Source: JAAFJT01 sp043744275
GTDB lineage: Bacteria; Bacteroidota; Bacteroidia; Chitinophagales; Saprospiraceae
Reading direction: 5' to 3'
DNA length: 16,522 bases
Assembly (NCBI GenBank): GCA_043744275.1
Contig: JAYTUY010000207.1
Coordinates: 1-16,522 of the forward strand
Position numbers and translations under genes: made by a program. Shown here one piece after another: positions 1 to 7,070 of the stretch (position 1 is its first letter; every line of letters starts with the position of its first letter). The notes beneath the pieces are model-generated. The model did no database searches. It saw nothing but the letters and a program-made list of their open reading frames with translations, and was not told the origin of the DNA.

Positions 1-333
1 CCACTACAAAAAGCCAAATACCCCAAAGAAGATGGTATAACCCTATCCATGTTTCAAGATTTCAATGTTTATTTTCCACAAGGCAATAAACAAACGATAT
101 TGAAATTTGAGCATAAAGCACAAGTCAATCTATTCCGATTTTTCAATGAAACCTTAGACCACAAAGGCGAATCATTGAAACTGCCTAACAATGAAACAGA
201 TTGCCACGACATTTTAACAATACTTCAAAGTGAATTTGGAGATAGCTATGAGGATATAGGACACTTGCTTAAAACGCATAGGAGTAAAGCTAATCCAATT
301 AGCATTTATAAGGATTTGCTATTAAAATCATAG
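1..333 (+). CDS. Unknown protein, 3' end of a gene cut by the window edge
   Basis: The reading frame is open from the first base of the window to the TAG at 331-333, so this is either the last 110 codons of a longer protein or a 94-residue protein starting at the ATG at 49. No Shine-Dalgarno or clear leader precedes that ATG and the frame continues upstream of it, so I favour a partial gene. The visible part is hydrophilic, mixed alpha/beta in character, rich in Asn, Lys and Asp, with no signal peptide, membrane segment or metal-binding motif. I do not recognise a family. It lies 57 bases before the next gene on the same strand. Confidence 0.5.
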   Translation, partial: PLQKAKYPKEDGITLSMFQDFNVYFPQGNKQTILKFEHKAQVNLFRFFNETLDHKGESLKLPNNETDCHDILTILQSEFGDSYEDIGHLLKTHRSKANPISIYKDLLLKS

Positions 334-390
334 CAAAAGCCAATATTTAGACTATTAACCACATTTTAAACAATAAAAATACCCTATTTA

Positions 391-822
391 ATGGATTCAG
401 TTACAATAACATGGAGTGCTACTAATAATGACGGTCTAAAATGTATAGACGACCATAAGTTTTATGCGTTTTCAAAAAATGGCGTATTGCTTTATATTGG
501 CATTGCTCACAGACAACACGTAGTTGCTGAAATAAATCAAACAATTAACAGGTTGTCATTAGCAGAACAAAGGCATGAATTAACTATTTGGTATGGGAAT
601 ATTACGTATAGTTCTTATCAAAGAATATCAGAAAGCCTTGTATATGATGTTGAATGTTTGATGATATTTAGAAACCAACCACTACTAAATAAACAATGTA
701 AAAAGACCTATACGGGTAGAGAAAATTTAAAAGTAAAGTGTTTAAATATGCCCTCATTAATGACACAATTGACATTTACAAAACGTAGTCTTAAAAAAAA
801 GAAATCAGTTAGTAGGGTTTAG
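391..822 (+). CDS. GIY-YIG-like nuclease domain protein
   Basis: This 143-residue protein looks like a small divergent GIY-YIG domain. Residues 24-27 (FYAF) followed by LLYIG at 33-37 match the spacing of the paired GIY...YIG strands, Arg41 sits near the usual catalytic Arg, and Glu88 in DVECL followed by PLLN at 97-100 matches the C-terminal Glu...P..N motif that binds the metal. Known family members cut DNA, as homing endonucleases, restriction enzymes or repair nucleases. A basic tail (KRSLKKKK, 131-138) could bind nucleic acid. The first Tyr is replaced by an FYAF version, so activity is not certain. The 3' end overlaps a convergent gene by 18 bases. The assignment is inferred from motif spacing only; a non-catalytic relative is the main alternative. 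Confidence 0.5.
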   Translation: MDSVTITWSATNNDGLKCIDDHKFYAFSKNGVLLYIGIAHRQHVVAEINQTINRLSLAEQRHELTIWYGNITYSSYQRISESLVYDVECLMIFRNQPLLNKQCKKTYTGRENLKVKCLNMPSLMTQLTFTKRSLKKKKSVSRV

Positions 823-1134
823 TAATGATTGATAAGCTGTTTTAAAACTTTCAGAATCTCCATTCACAGGACAACGTACACCTTTTTTAATGATAGAAAT
901 AGCATTAAGTAAGTTTTCACGAACAGGCGTAGGGAGTAAAGTCTTAAAGCTATTATCAAGGTTCAAATAATCAGTTTTATAATCAATTTGACGACCTATT
1001 ATAAAACCAACATCAAAGTAGTATGCTTTAAGCAATATATCAATATCAAATTCAATATCTGAATGTTTAAGATATTTTGCCCATTGTTTCAAAACTTTAT
1101 CGGAAGGTCTGGGTATCATTTCAAGTTTAAGCAT
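805..1134 (-). CDS. Small hypothetical protein on the minus strand
   Basis: A 109-residue protein with no signal peptide, membrane segment or recognised motif. It reads as a compact, mostly helical soluble protein with a coherent charged/hydrophobic pattern. It overlaps the end of the GIY-YIG-like gene tail to tail by 18 bases and faces away from the transposase gene, sharing with it a 117-base AT-rich intergenic region. A TATATTTG match to the Bacteroidota -7 promoter element lies about 45 bases upstream of its start on its own strand, which supports a real gene. It is the only minus-strand frame in the window that is not buried in a recognisable plus-strand gene. Function unknown. Confidence 0.5.
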   Translation of the reverse strand: MLKLEMIPRPSDKVLKQWAKYLKHSDIEFDIDILLKAYYFDVGFIIGRQIDYKTDYLNLDNSFKTLLPTPVRENLLNAISIIKKGVRCPVNGDSESFKTAYQSLLNPTN

Positions 1135-1178
1135 AATAAACGGTTTAATTCCAACAAAAAATATAATTAGATAATTGA

Positions 1179-1186
1179 CAAATATA
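1179..1186 (-). promoter_or_regulatory. Candidate -7 promoter element for the minus-strand gene
   Basis: Read on the minus strand this is TATATTTG, an exact match to the Bacteroidota -7 consensus TAnnTTTG, about 45 bases upstream of the ATG at 1134. No good TTTG -33 element lies at the expected spacing, and the region is very AT-rich, so the match could be chance. Confidence 0.3.
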
Positions 1187-1198
1187 ACTTATTTACTT

Positions 1199-1245
1199 AA
1201 ATAGTTTATATTTTTGTAATCAAAATACGTGAATATAAACTATTT
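1199..1245. repeat. Perfect 14-bp inverted repeat upstream of the transposase gene
   Basis: AAATAGTTTATATT at 1199-1212 is the exact reverse complement of AATATAAACTATTT at 1232-1245, with a 19-base spacer. The repeat ends 6 bases before the transposase ATG. The left arm overlaps TATTTTTG (1209-1216), a plus-strand match to the TAnnTTTG -7 element. It could be an operator limiting transposase expression, an mRNA hairpin masking the start, or a transposase binding site. There is no T-run, so it is not a typical terminator. Confidence 0.6.
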
Positions 1246-1251
1246 GATTTA

Positions 1252-2298
1252 ATGAATATAGTAGAAATCTCCCAAAAATTTTCAACACCTTTTGATGTAA
1301 TTCAGTTTTTTGAATCCTATCGGTGGAAAAACGGTATTGTTTGCCCTCATTGCAATTCTCCCTCAATCACAGCGCGACAAGCCGACTATCGGTTTAAATG
1401 CCGTAAATGTAGGCGTGGTTTTTCCGTCACAACCAATACCTATTTGCATCAAACGCATATCCCACTACAAACGTGGCTTTTTGCTTTTTCGGTTATTTCT
1501 GATGCTAAAAAAGGTGTTTCATCACTACAATTACAACGGCATTTGAATTTAAAGTCATATCAAACAGCCTTTGATATGGCACACACCATTCGGGATATTA
1601 TGGCAGAGGAGAAAGTAAAACCTTTGGAAAGTGTTGTAGAAATGGACGAAACCTACATAGGGGGCAAACCACGAAAACCCAATATTAAAAAAGAACTTAC
1701 CCAAGAAGGTAAAGAATACTTGGTACAACGCACCCAAGAGGTAAAAGCGTTAGGCTTTGATTTAAGACGTAAAAAAGGCAATACTGCAAAAGTAGATTTA
1801 GATACCAAACGTGGTAGGGGTAGTCAAAAAATGATTCCTGTAACGGGTATTGTGCAACGTGATGGTGCAGTAATAGCCGAAGTCATGGAATCGCTTGGCG
1901 CAAAAAACTTGGAAGCACTTGTTAAAAAACACGTAGATTTGTCTGATTCATTACTCGTTACGGATACCTACAAAGGGTATAACAGAATGAAAAAGATTAT
2001 TGAGCATATCAAAATAGACCACAGCAAACTCTATTCTTACAACGGTGTGAACACCAACACAATAGAGAGTTTTTGGGCAATTGTTGAAAGGGGTATCATA
2101 GGGCAATATCACCATGTCAGTTTAAAATATCTGCCTAAATATATCGTAGAATTTTGTTTCAAGTATAACAATCGAAACTTTGATGATATGTTTGAAACAC
2201 TTATTAAGGCTTCAATGTGTGTCAAGATACCAAAAGCTATCATTCACGACCCTAATAAACCCAAACCAACCCGAAAACCTTTAAAAAAGGGCATTTAG
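1252..2298 (+). CDS. IS1595-family (ISXO2-like) DDE transposase
   Basis: A 348-residue transposase. The N-terminal half carries a zinc ribbon with CPHC at 31-34 and CRKC at 50-53, matching the IS1595 zinc-binding domain that helps recognise the element ends. The DDE catalytic core follows: Asp132 in MDETYIGG, Asp238 in VTDTYKGY and Glu272 in NTIESFW, all in characteristic family contexts. The length is normal and the frame unbroken, so the enzyme is probably active. Basic linkers (173-193) and a Lys/Pro-rich tail (335-347) could contact DNA. It moves its own element by cut and paste. A perfect inverted repeat just upstream may control its expression. Standalone ISXO2-like transposases without clear ends also occur, and I could not find confident terminal repeats here. 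Confidence 0.9.
   Translation: MNIVEISQKFSTPFDVIQFFESYRWKNGIVCPHCNSPSITARQADYRFKCRKCRRGFSVTTNTYLHQTHIPLQTWLFAFSVISDAKKGVSSLQLQRHLNLKSYQTAFDMAHTIRDIMAEEKVKPLESVVEMDETYIGGKPRKPNIKKELTQEGKEYLVQRTQEVKALGFDLRRKKGNTAKVDLDTKRGRGSQKMIPVTGIVQRDGAVIAEVMESLGAKNLEALVKKHVDLSDSLLVTDTYKGYNRMKKIIEHIKIDHSKLYSYNGVNTNTIESFWAIVERGIIGQYHHVSLKYLPKYIVEFCFKYNNRNFDDMFETLIKASMCVKIPKAIIHDPNKPKPTRKPLKKGI
1252..2298 (+). mobile_element. IS1595-family insertion element core, ends unresolved
   Basis: The transposase gene marks an insertion sequence, but comparison of 1135-1251 with the reverse complement of 2299-2437 gave only weak, gapped AT-rich similarity, not a convincing terminal inverted repeat, and no 8-bp target duplication could be fixed. 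The coordinates are therefore those of the transposase gene alone; the real element should extend some tens of bases on both sides. Confidence 0.5.
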
Positions 2299-2437
2299 GG
2301 ACATCTAAGCCGAAAAACTTAATTGAACCTAAGCACCGCAATAAGAAAACAGACGACACGCCTTTTTAATGTATTTTTACAATATATTGATTATCAACTA
2401 ATTACGTGTACCACAAAGTAGATAATTCCGTAATAAA

Positions 2438-2896
2438 ATGAACGAATTGGTAAATAATTGCAAACCTCTTGTGAGGTTCATCAAAACAGTAACATACCCA
2501 ACTATTTACATACATGAATGTTGTCACTATTACACCGCTAAGTTAGTCGGCATTGAAATAGAAGGAGATATAGTCATGCACCAAGAGTCCAAATCAGGGT
2601 TAGTATCTTATGTGAAACTGAATTACGACGTTGATTTACCTAATAAACCTCGTTTGCAAAAAAGCCGTTATCTTTTCAAGATGTCTTTGGTTTCACTTGC
2701 CCCTACGGTGCTTACAGCATTGACGTTTTGGCTGTTGCACTTGAATATAATCAATATTCCTTTAGCAGGGCTGCTTTTAGCAGGTGGTTTTTTGCCTTCA
2801 ATAAGTGATTTTGTTAAAGGGTTTGTTTATTTAGTGGCTTCCGTCATTTTTTTATTTAATAATAATTTTGTGAAAATAGTAAGTGTTGAAGATTGA
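2438..2896 (+). CDS. Small integral-membrane zinc metalloprotease-like protein (M50/DUF3267-like)
   Basis: A 152-residue membrane protein with a zinc-protease signature HECCH at 26-30, inside a hydrophobic stretch as in site-2-protease-like (M50) and DUF3267-type proteins. Two hydrophobic helices follow at roughly 83-103 and 106-120, and a third at about 127-141. Asp124, in LPSISD between the last two, is a possible third zinc ligand, resembling the N..P....D element of M50 enzymes, though the spacing is one residue short and the Asn is absent. Established M50 members cleave membrane-embedded substrates. Whether this one is active, and on what, is unknown. It is shorter than most site-2 proteases and lacks a PDZ domain. 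It sits 139 bases after the transposase gene and 43 bases before the SEC-C gene. Confidence 0.6.
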   Translation: MNELVNNCKPLVRFIKTVTYPTIYIHECCHYYTAKLVGIEIEGDIVMHQESKSGLVSYVKLNYDVDLPNKPRLQKSRYLFKMSLVSLAPTVLTALTFWLLHLNIINIPLAGLLLAGGFLPSISDFVKGFVYLVASVIFLFNNNFVKIVSVED

Positions 2897-2939
2897 GTTT
2901 GCTTCCCCTCAGTATTTTTGGACTTTTTAAAAAAAAACA

Positions 2940-3413
2940 ATGAAAGAGTGTCTTAATTGCAAAAAGGAATGTCACCCCCTTGAAAAATTTTGTTCAGAAC
3001 AATGTCTTAGTGACTATAATAGCAATATTGAACCTTGTAAGTCGTGTGGTGAAAAAGATTGTGATTGTGAAGAAGAAAATGAGGAAATTGCCACTAATGC
3101 AGTTACTTATGAACGAGCAAGAAAAGTGAAACTGTTAGAAAAAGTTGCCCTAATACAAAGCGGTTTTGGTGGTGTAGATAGAAATGGAAAAGTAGTTGAT
3201 AGGCGAGTAAATACTGATGCTGTACAATTTGCTGAAAATTCTTTGATGAATACACCGAAGCCGTTACCAGTACCTGTTTTTGATTTTGACTATAATCAAA
3301 AACCGTTAAAAAACGCTACTCCCAATAGAACCACTCCCAAAATTGGCAGAAATCAGATTTGCACTTGTGGGAGTGGCAAAAAGTATAAAAAATGTTGTAG
3401 CCTTAGCTCATAA
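2940..3413 (+). CDS. Cys-rich protein with C-terminal SEC-C zinc motif
   Basis: A 157-residue soluble protein. The C-terminus holds a textbook SEC-C motif: GRNQICTCGSGKKYKKCC, with ligands Cys141, Cys143, Cys152 and Cys153. This small zinc fold was first seen at the end of SecA, where it contacts SecB and ribosomes, and it recurs in many unrelated small proteins. The N-terminus has its own Cys clusters (4, 7, 11, 18, 22 and then 33, 36, 41, 43), suggesting one or two further zinc ribbons, followed by an acidic run (44-49). The middle has no recognised domain. It lies 43 bases downstream of the membrane-protease-like gene, so the two may be cotranscribed, and it is followed by a strong terminator. 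The specific role is unknown. Confidence 0.7.
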   Translation: MKECLNCKKECHPLEKFCSEQCLSDYNSNIEPCKSCGEKDCDCEEENEEIATNAVTYERARKVKLLEKVALIQSGFGGVDRNGKVVDRRVNTDAVQFAENSLMNTPKPLPVPVFDFDYNQKPLKNATPNRTTPKIGRNQICTCGSGKKYKKCCSLSS

Positions 3414-3438
3414 ATAGCAGTTGTTCCGTATCTCCAAC

Positions 3439-3475
3439 AAAAGCACAGTGTGACCCCATCACACTGTGCTTTTTT
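3439..3475 (+). terminator. Strong rho-independent terminator, possibly bidirectional
   Basis: A perfect 15-bp stem (AAAAGCACAGTGTGA paired with TCACACTGTGCTTTT) with a 5-base CCCCA loop runs into a T-run. The A-run on the left means it could also work on the minus strand. It separates the accessory genes from the phage head genes, so the latter need their own promoter downstream. Confidence 0.9.
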
Positions 3476-3555
3476 CATATACATTAAAATCTTTAAAAAA
3501 AAATCTGTCATTACAAATAAATGTATTAAGTTTAATTGTTTCCAAAATCGGCTAT

Positions 3556-3588
3556 CACTAATGCTTAATTCACTAATACTTAATATTC
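3556..3588 (+). promoter_or_regulatory. Tandem CACTAATRCTTAAT leader directly upstream of the protease start
   Basis: CACTAATGCTTAATT (3556-3570) is followed immediately by CACTAATACTTAATATTC (3571-3588), which ends at the ATG. The second copy matches the leader before the major capsid gene (5725-5742) at 17 of 18 positions, and the leader before the tail sheath gene (15774-15790) shares its first 12 bases. It lies just after a strong terminator, where a new promoter is required. It could be a phage promoter element or a translation-initiation leader that replaces the Shine-Dalgarno sequence. Confidence 0.5.
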
Positions 3589-5124
3589 ATGGTGCGTAAC
3601 AAACTGCAACTCCAACTAAAAGGCGTTGGGGTCGTGATTAAAGAAGAAAATAACGCTACTCCCAAGCAAGCCTCCAGTCAAAATTATGGCTTTTGGTCGG
3701 ATGCTGAGAACAACCATTTTCATCCTGATATTAAAAGTGCTAGGGATGTTGAACCCAAGCCCGAAGATTACTTTCTGATTCCTTTCCGTTTCATCACAGC
3801 TTGTATCGTTGGTGGTGAAAGCTATAAAGCCACCAAATTCCCTGCTGATGTTCTGAAAGCCTCAATGGATAAACTGTTGGGTGTGCCTGTTTACACGGAT
3901 CATGATACCACAACAGTGACAAATTGCATCGGTTATGTAGAATCTGTCACTTGGAGTGATGGCTATACACTGCCTGATGGCACAGTTGTTCCGCCAGGTA
4001 TTGAAGGCAACTATGCCATTGATTCTAAGATTGCCCCCAACGTGGGACGCAATCTATTGGTTGGGGCTCTCAATTCAAACTCAGTAACAGTTGAATTTTA
4101 TTGGAAACCTTCACACACATTGCCTGAGAATGTCTCTTTGTGGGACGTGTTGGGTACTTATGACCCACAGGGCAATATGTACTGTCGGGTAGTGGATGAA
4201 ATTGTGGGATATTTGGAAACATCGCCTGTTTTTCGAGGTGCTGACCCTTTCGCCAAAGGGCTTGACAAAGACGGTCATGTCAAAAAGATTGATAAGGCTA
4301 ATATTTTTTACTCAAAAGAGCCTGAAAAAGCAGGTCCTGATGAAAAAGGTTTCCAAATTATTTGCACAAATGAAATTGGCAAGTTACATTTAAACAAATC
4401 GAGTTTTCACTATCAGCAAGAGACTGATAAACCTAATACTAAAAAAATGGACAAAATCCTTTTATCATTCATCGCAAAGTGGCTGAAAAACCCTGACCTT
4501 AAAGAGGAAGATGTAACACCTGAGATGGTGCAATCTTTTACACAAGCCATTGAAGCCGACCTAACAGCTCGCCCCTCTACTGAGGAGTTCGCCCGTTTGC
4601 AAGGCGTTGAAACAGCTACACGCACGGCTTTAGGCATCACAGATGAAACACCTGTCACGCTTGAATCATTCAAATCATTCAAAGTTGTTGATTTGAACAG
4701 CTATACAGCTCTCAAGGAAAAAGCAGATAAGCAGGAAACTCTTGCGGCTGAAATAGTTCAACTCATTTCTGAAAGAGATGCCTTGAAACCTGATGCTGCC
4801 ATTGGTACGGCTATTACAGCTGATTTGAAAACTGAGGCTATCCGCTTGCACACAGTTATTTCAAATGGCACCCCCAATGAAGCCACGCTTAAACTCATCA
4901 ATGAGACTCAAAACGTAGAAGCTATCAAAGGCTTAATTACCTCGTTTGGTGGTAAATTGGTTTCTACGGAGTTCAAAGCCACTTGTACAAAATGTGAATC
5001 AAGCGACCATATCAGCTTCCAAAGTTCTCAAATAGGTGGTGAAGACTCAAAACCTAAACCAACTGCTACACCGCTCAGCAAAGCGCAAATTGATGAACGC
5101 CGTGTGAAGGATATTGAGATTTAA
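3589..5124 (+). CDS. Phage prohead protease with C-terminal scaffold-like region
   Basis: A 511-residue protein that looks like a capsid maturation protease joined to a scaffold. Residues 60-220 match the general layout of phage prohead proteases: PVYTDHD with likely catalytic His105, a GYVESV/GIEG beta region, and NSNSVTVEF with candidate nucleophile Ser165. The segment 285-460 is charged and helical (for example 305-345 and 370-425), as expected for a scaffold that guides capsid assembly and is then cleaved out. The tail is low-complexity and polar, with a CxxC at 466-469. The position directly before the decoration and major capsid genes fits this role. The start is the ATG right after the CACTAATACTTAATATTC leader. 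The family assignment is inference from motif, layout and context; the active residues are not proven. Confidence 0.65.
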   Translation: MVRNKLQLQLKGVGVVIKEENNATPKQASSQNYGFWSDAENNHFHPDIKSARDVEPKPEDYFLIPFRFITACIVGGESYKATKFPADVLKASMDKLLGVPVYTDHDTTTVTNCIGYVESVTWSDGYTLPDGTVVPPGIEGNYAIDSKIAPNVGRNLLVGALNSNSVTVEFYWKPSHTLPENVSLWDVLGTYDPQGNMYCRVVDEIVGYLETSPVFRGADPFAKGLDKDGHVKKIDKANIFYSKEPEKAGPDEKGFQIICTNEIGKLHLNKSSFHYQQETDKPNTKKMDKILLSFIAKWLKNPDLKEEDVTPEMVQSFTQAIEADLTARPSTEEFARLQGVETATRTALGITDETPVTLESFKSFKVVDLNSYTALKEKADKQETLAAEIVQLISERDALKPDAAIGTAITADLKTEAIRLHTVISNGTPNEATLKLINETQNVEAIKGLITSFGGKLVSTEFKATCTKCESSDHISFQSSQIGGEDSKPKPTATPLSKAQIDERRVKDIEI

Positions 5125-5141
5125 TGACATTCTTTGTCATT
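5123..5141 (+). other. Short hairpin at the end of the protease gene
   Basis: AATGACA (5123-5129) pairs with TGTCATT (5135-5141) around a 5-base loop, overlapping the TAA of the protease gene. It is not followed by a T-run, so it is more likely an mRNA 3'-end stabiliser or processing site than a terminator. Confidence 0.35.
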
Positions 5142-5196
5142 GGGCATCCGTAAAAATATTAATCGAAATTTCTAATATTTAAAAAAAAATACTAAC

Positions 5197-5658
5197 ATGG
5201 CTTATGTTGATAATTTCAATTCCTTAGACAGCACTACAAAAACCGTCGTGACCCACTTCGATTTTGATGCGATTAATAAATCTTTCAAAACAGATGTGGT
5301 ATTGCCTGTCGGTACGCCTGTCAAATTTGATGGTGCGGGTAAAATTGTTGCTGCTACCAGTGGTCGGGCGATTGGCGTAGTTGCCAACAGTGCAAGCACT
5401 ACAGGCAGCTTGACAGTTAAACCAGGTTATGTGACTGTACAGATTTATGGCTCTATGATTCTCAATGGTTCTGCTTCTGTGGCTATTACGGCTGCCGGCA
5501 CAGCCTTGAAATTCACGGGTGTCAATGTGACGACTGGTAAATTGGAGTTTGCCCCTGCCGCTACTGGAGAAACAGTATCAGCGATTGCAACCCAAGCGGC
5601 TACCTTGAATGCAGACTGTGATGGTATCATCATGCTTTTCCAAGATTACGTGAAGTAA
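5197..5658 (+). CDS. Capsid decoration (cement-like) protein, DUF2190-like
   Basis: A 153-residue Ala/Gly/Thr/Val-rich protein with a beta-strand pattern. The segments LPVGTPVKFDGAGKIVAATSG (about 36-56) and RAIGVVA followed by VTVQIYGSM resemble the DUF2190-type capsid cement proteins, small beta barrels that sit on the outside of the head shell and stabilise it. Its place between the protease and the major capsid gene is the usual one. There is no signal peptide or membrane segment. The leader (5171-5196) holds TCTAATATTTAAA and an A-run, a looser version of the leader seen before other genes. A hairpin terminator follows. The assignment rests on composition, partial motif likeness and gene order. 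Confidence 0.6.
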   Translation: MAYVDNFNSLDSTTKTVVTHFDFDAINKSFKTDVVLPVGTPVKFDGAGKIVAATSGRAIGVVANSASTTGSLTVKPGYVTVQIYGSMILNGSASVAITAAGTALKFTGVNVTTGKLEFAPAATGETVSAIATQAATLNADCDGIIMLFQDYVK

Positions 5659-5667
5659 TCACATACC

Positions 5668-5700
5668 CCTCAGTATGACCCGAAAGGGTAGAGGTTTTTT
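5668..5700 (+). terminator. Probable rho-independent terminator after the decoration gene
   Basis: An inner ACCC-GAAA-GGGT hairpin with a GNRA-type loop (5678-5689) lies within an outer CCTC/GAGG pairing (5668-5671 with 5691-5694), followed directly by six Ts. The outer stem has an uneven internal loop, so termination may be partial, which would allow some read-through into the capsid gene. Confidence 0.6.
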
Positions 5701-5724
5701 AGCTTAAAACTTAATTTTAAAAAT

Positions 5725-5742
5725 CACTAATACTTAATATCC
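5725..5742 (+). promoter_or_regulatory. CACTAATACTTAATATCC leader before the major capsid start
   Basis: This sequence differs by one base from the 18-base leader before the protease gene and, like it, ends exactly at the ATG. It follows a terminator, so it may be, or contain, the promoter or start signal that gives the capsid gene high expression. Confidence 0.5.
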
Positions 5743-6972
5743 ATGTCTTCTACTCATAATTTGACAGAAAAAATGCGCCAAGAGATTTTCCTCTTGGCTA
5801 CAACCAAGAAAGACGAAGTTTCTTATCGGTCACTCGGTGAGAAAACGAAACTTTCTGACGGCAACACGATTGGCGCCTCTATCATGTCTGACATGAAGGA
5901 TGCCGTTTTGGACTTACAGGTTCGCCGAATGGGTTCGGCTAAATACGCCGCTGAAGACATCAGTTTTGGTGAATATGCCTTGGAGCGTTGGGGCTTCCCA
6001 TCTATGGCAGCCGTTCTGAATGCCTGTGGCGTTGACCCCAGCAAGGTGACTATTCAAAATCTTTACGCTTTGCCTGACCTCCCTTCTGATTCGCGTTGGA
6101 TTGTTCCTGAGGTATTCCTTGAGCCTATTCGGACAGGTTTCCGCAAGCCAGCGATGTTTCAAGAATTGATTCGTGACACCATCAATGTTTCACAAGCCTC
6201 TATCACAGTGCCTGAAATAAAAATGGCAGATGCTGGTCTAACCCGTTTGGCAGAAGGTGAGACTATCCCAATGGGGACTATCAGTTTTGGACAAAAGCAA
6301 GGACGGGTACACAAATTGGGTCGTGGCTTCAATTTGACTGACGAAGTTGTGATGTTCTCTACCATCAACCTTCTTGCTCCTTTCTTGGAAGATTTGGGTA
6401 CGAAGATGAACATGAGCCAAAACGCATTAGCCATCAAAATTCTGATTGAGGGCGAGGTAGCAGGTGGTGCATCTGCGGCGGCTGTTATTGGTGTTGCGGA
6501 TACAGCAAAAGGTTTCCAGTACAAAGATTTTGTCAAAAGCAACGCTCGCTTTGACCGTTTAGGTAGCAGAACAGATATTGCTATTGTGAATGAAGATAGC
6601 TATGTCAGCATCAAAGATATGCAAGAGGTGAAGGGTCTTTTAGGCACGAACCAATTGCTCAAAATTGATGAAGACATCAAAATGATGACTTCTCAAGCTA
6701 TGCGCGTTCACGGCTTAGTACCTGCCAATTGTATCTTATTTGTGGATAAGGCTAAAGCATTGCGCCGTTTGATGGCTAAACCATTGACTGTTGAATCTGA
6801 GCGTATCGTCGGCAAGCAAACGAATGTCGTGTATGCCACAACGATGTTGGGCTTTATGACTTTCCTTCGCGATGGTCGTTTCTTGATGGATTCTTCTCAG
6901 GCTTATTCAAGTGCTCCGTTCCCTTCTTTCATGGATCCTGCTCCATACGAAAACGTTGAGTTCGCTTATTAA
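5743..6972 (+). CDS. Phage major capsid protein, HK97 fold
   Basis: A 409-residue protein of normal length for an HK97-fold capsid protein. The recognisable core begins near residue 115 (SRWIVPEVFLEPIRTGF), continues with the exposed loop and strand ITVPEIKMADAGLTRLAEGETIPMGTISF (about 154-182) and the typical RVHKLGRGFNLTDEVV segment (188-203), and ends with a C-terminal beta-rich P/A domain. The EGETIPMG stretch (171-178) is the kind seen in many phage and encapsulin-like shells. The first 110 residues are mostly helical and may act in assembly or be removed by the protease encoded upstream. Hundreds of copies would form the icosahedral shell. The context of protease, decoration gene and dedicated terminator fits the most highly expressed gene of the module. 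Confidence 0.85.
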   Translation: MSSTHNLTEKMRQEIFLLATTKKDEVSYRSLGEKTKLSDGNTIGASIMSDMKDAVLDLQVRRMGSAKYAAEDISFGEYALERWGFPSMAAVLNACGVDPSKVTIQNLYALPDLPSDSRWIVPEVFLEPIRTGFRKPAMFQELIRDTINVSQASITVPEIKMADAGLTRLAEGETIPMGTISFGQKQGRVHKLGRGFNLTDEVVMFSTINLLAPFLEDLGTKMNMSQNALAIKILIEGEVAGGASAAAVIGVADTAKGFQYKDFVKSNARFDRLGSRTDIAIVNEDSYVSIKDMQEVKGLLGTNQLLKIDEDIKMMTSQAMRVHGLVPANCILFVDKAKALRRLMAKPLTVESERIVGKQTNVVYATTMLGFMTFLRDGRFLMDSSQAYSSAPFPSFMDPAPYENVEFAY

Positions 6973-6998
6973 TAATTGTTCATTCGGTTAAATATACC

Positions 6999-7035
6999 AA
7001 GGGGTGCGTTGTTTTGGCATCGCACCCCTTTTTTT
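6999..7035 (+). terminator. Strong rho-independent terminator after the major capsid gene
   Basis: AAGGGGTGCG (6999-7008) pairs perfectly with CGCACCCCTT (7021-7030) around a 12-base loop, followed by seven Ts. It probably reduces transcription of the neck genes relative to the capsid gene. Confidence 0.9.
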
Positions 7036-7070
7036 AATCACTCATTTTTATTTTAATTTAAATAGAATCA

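Noticed and set aside
1217..2420. Similar TACGTG-containing sequences flanking the transposase gene as direct repeats or ends
   Set aside because: Only about six contiguous bases match clearly, in AT-rich surroundings; this is too little to call a target duplication or attachment site.
5123..5141. Hairpin at the end of the protease gene as a terminator
   Set aside because: It has no T-run after the stem, only GGGCATCCG, so it does not fit a rho-independent terminator.
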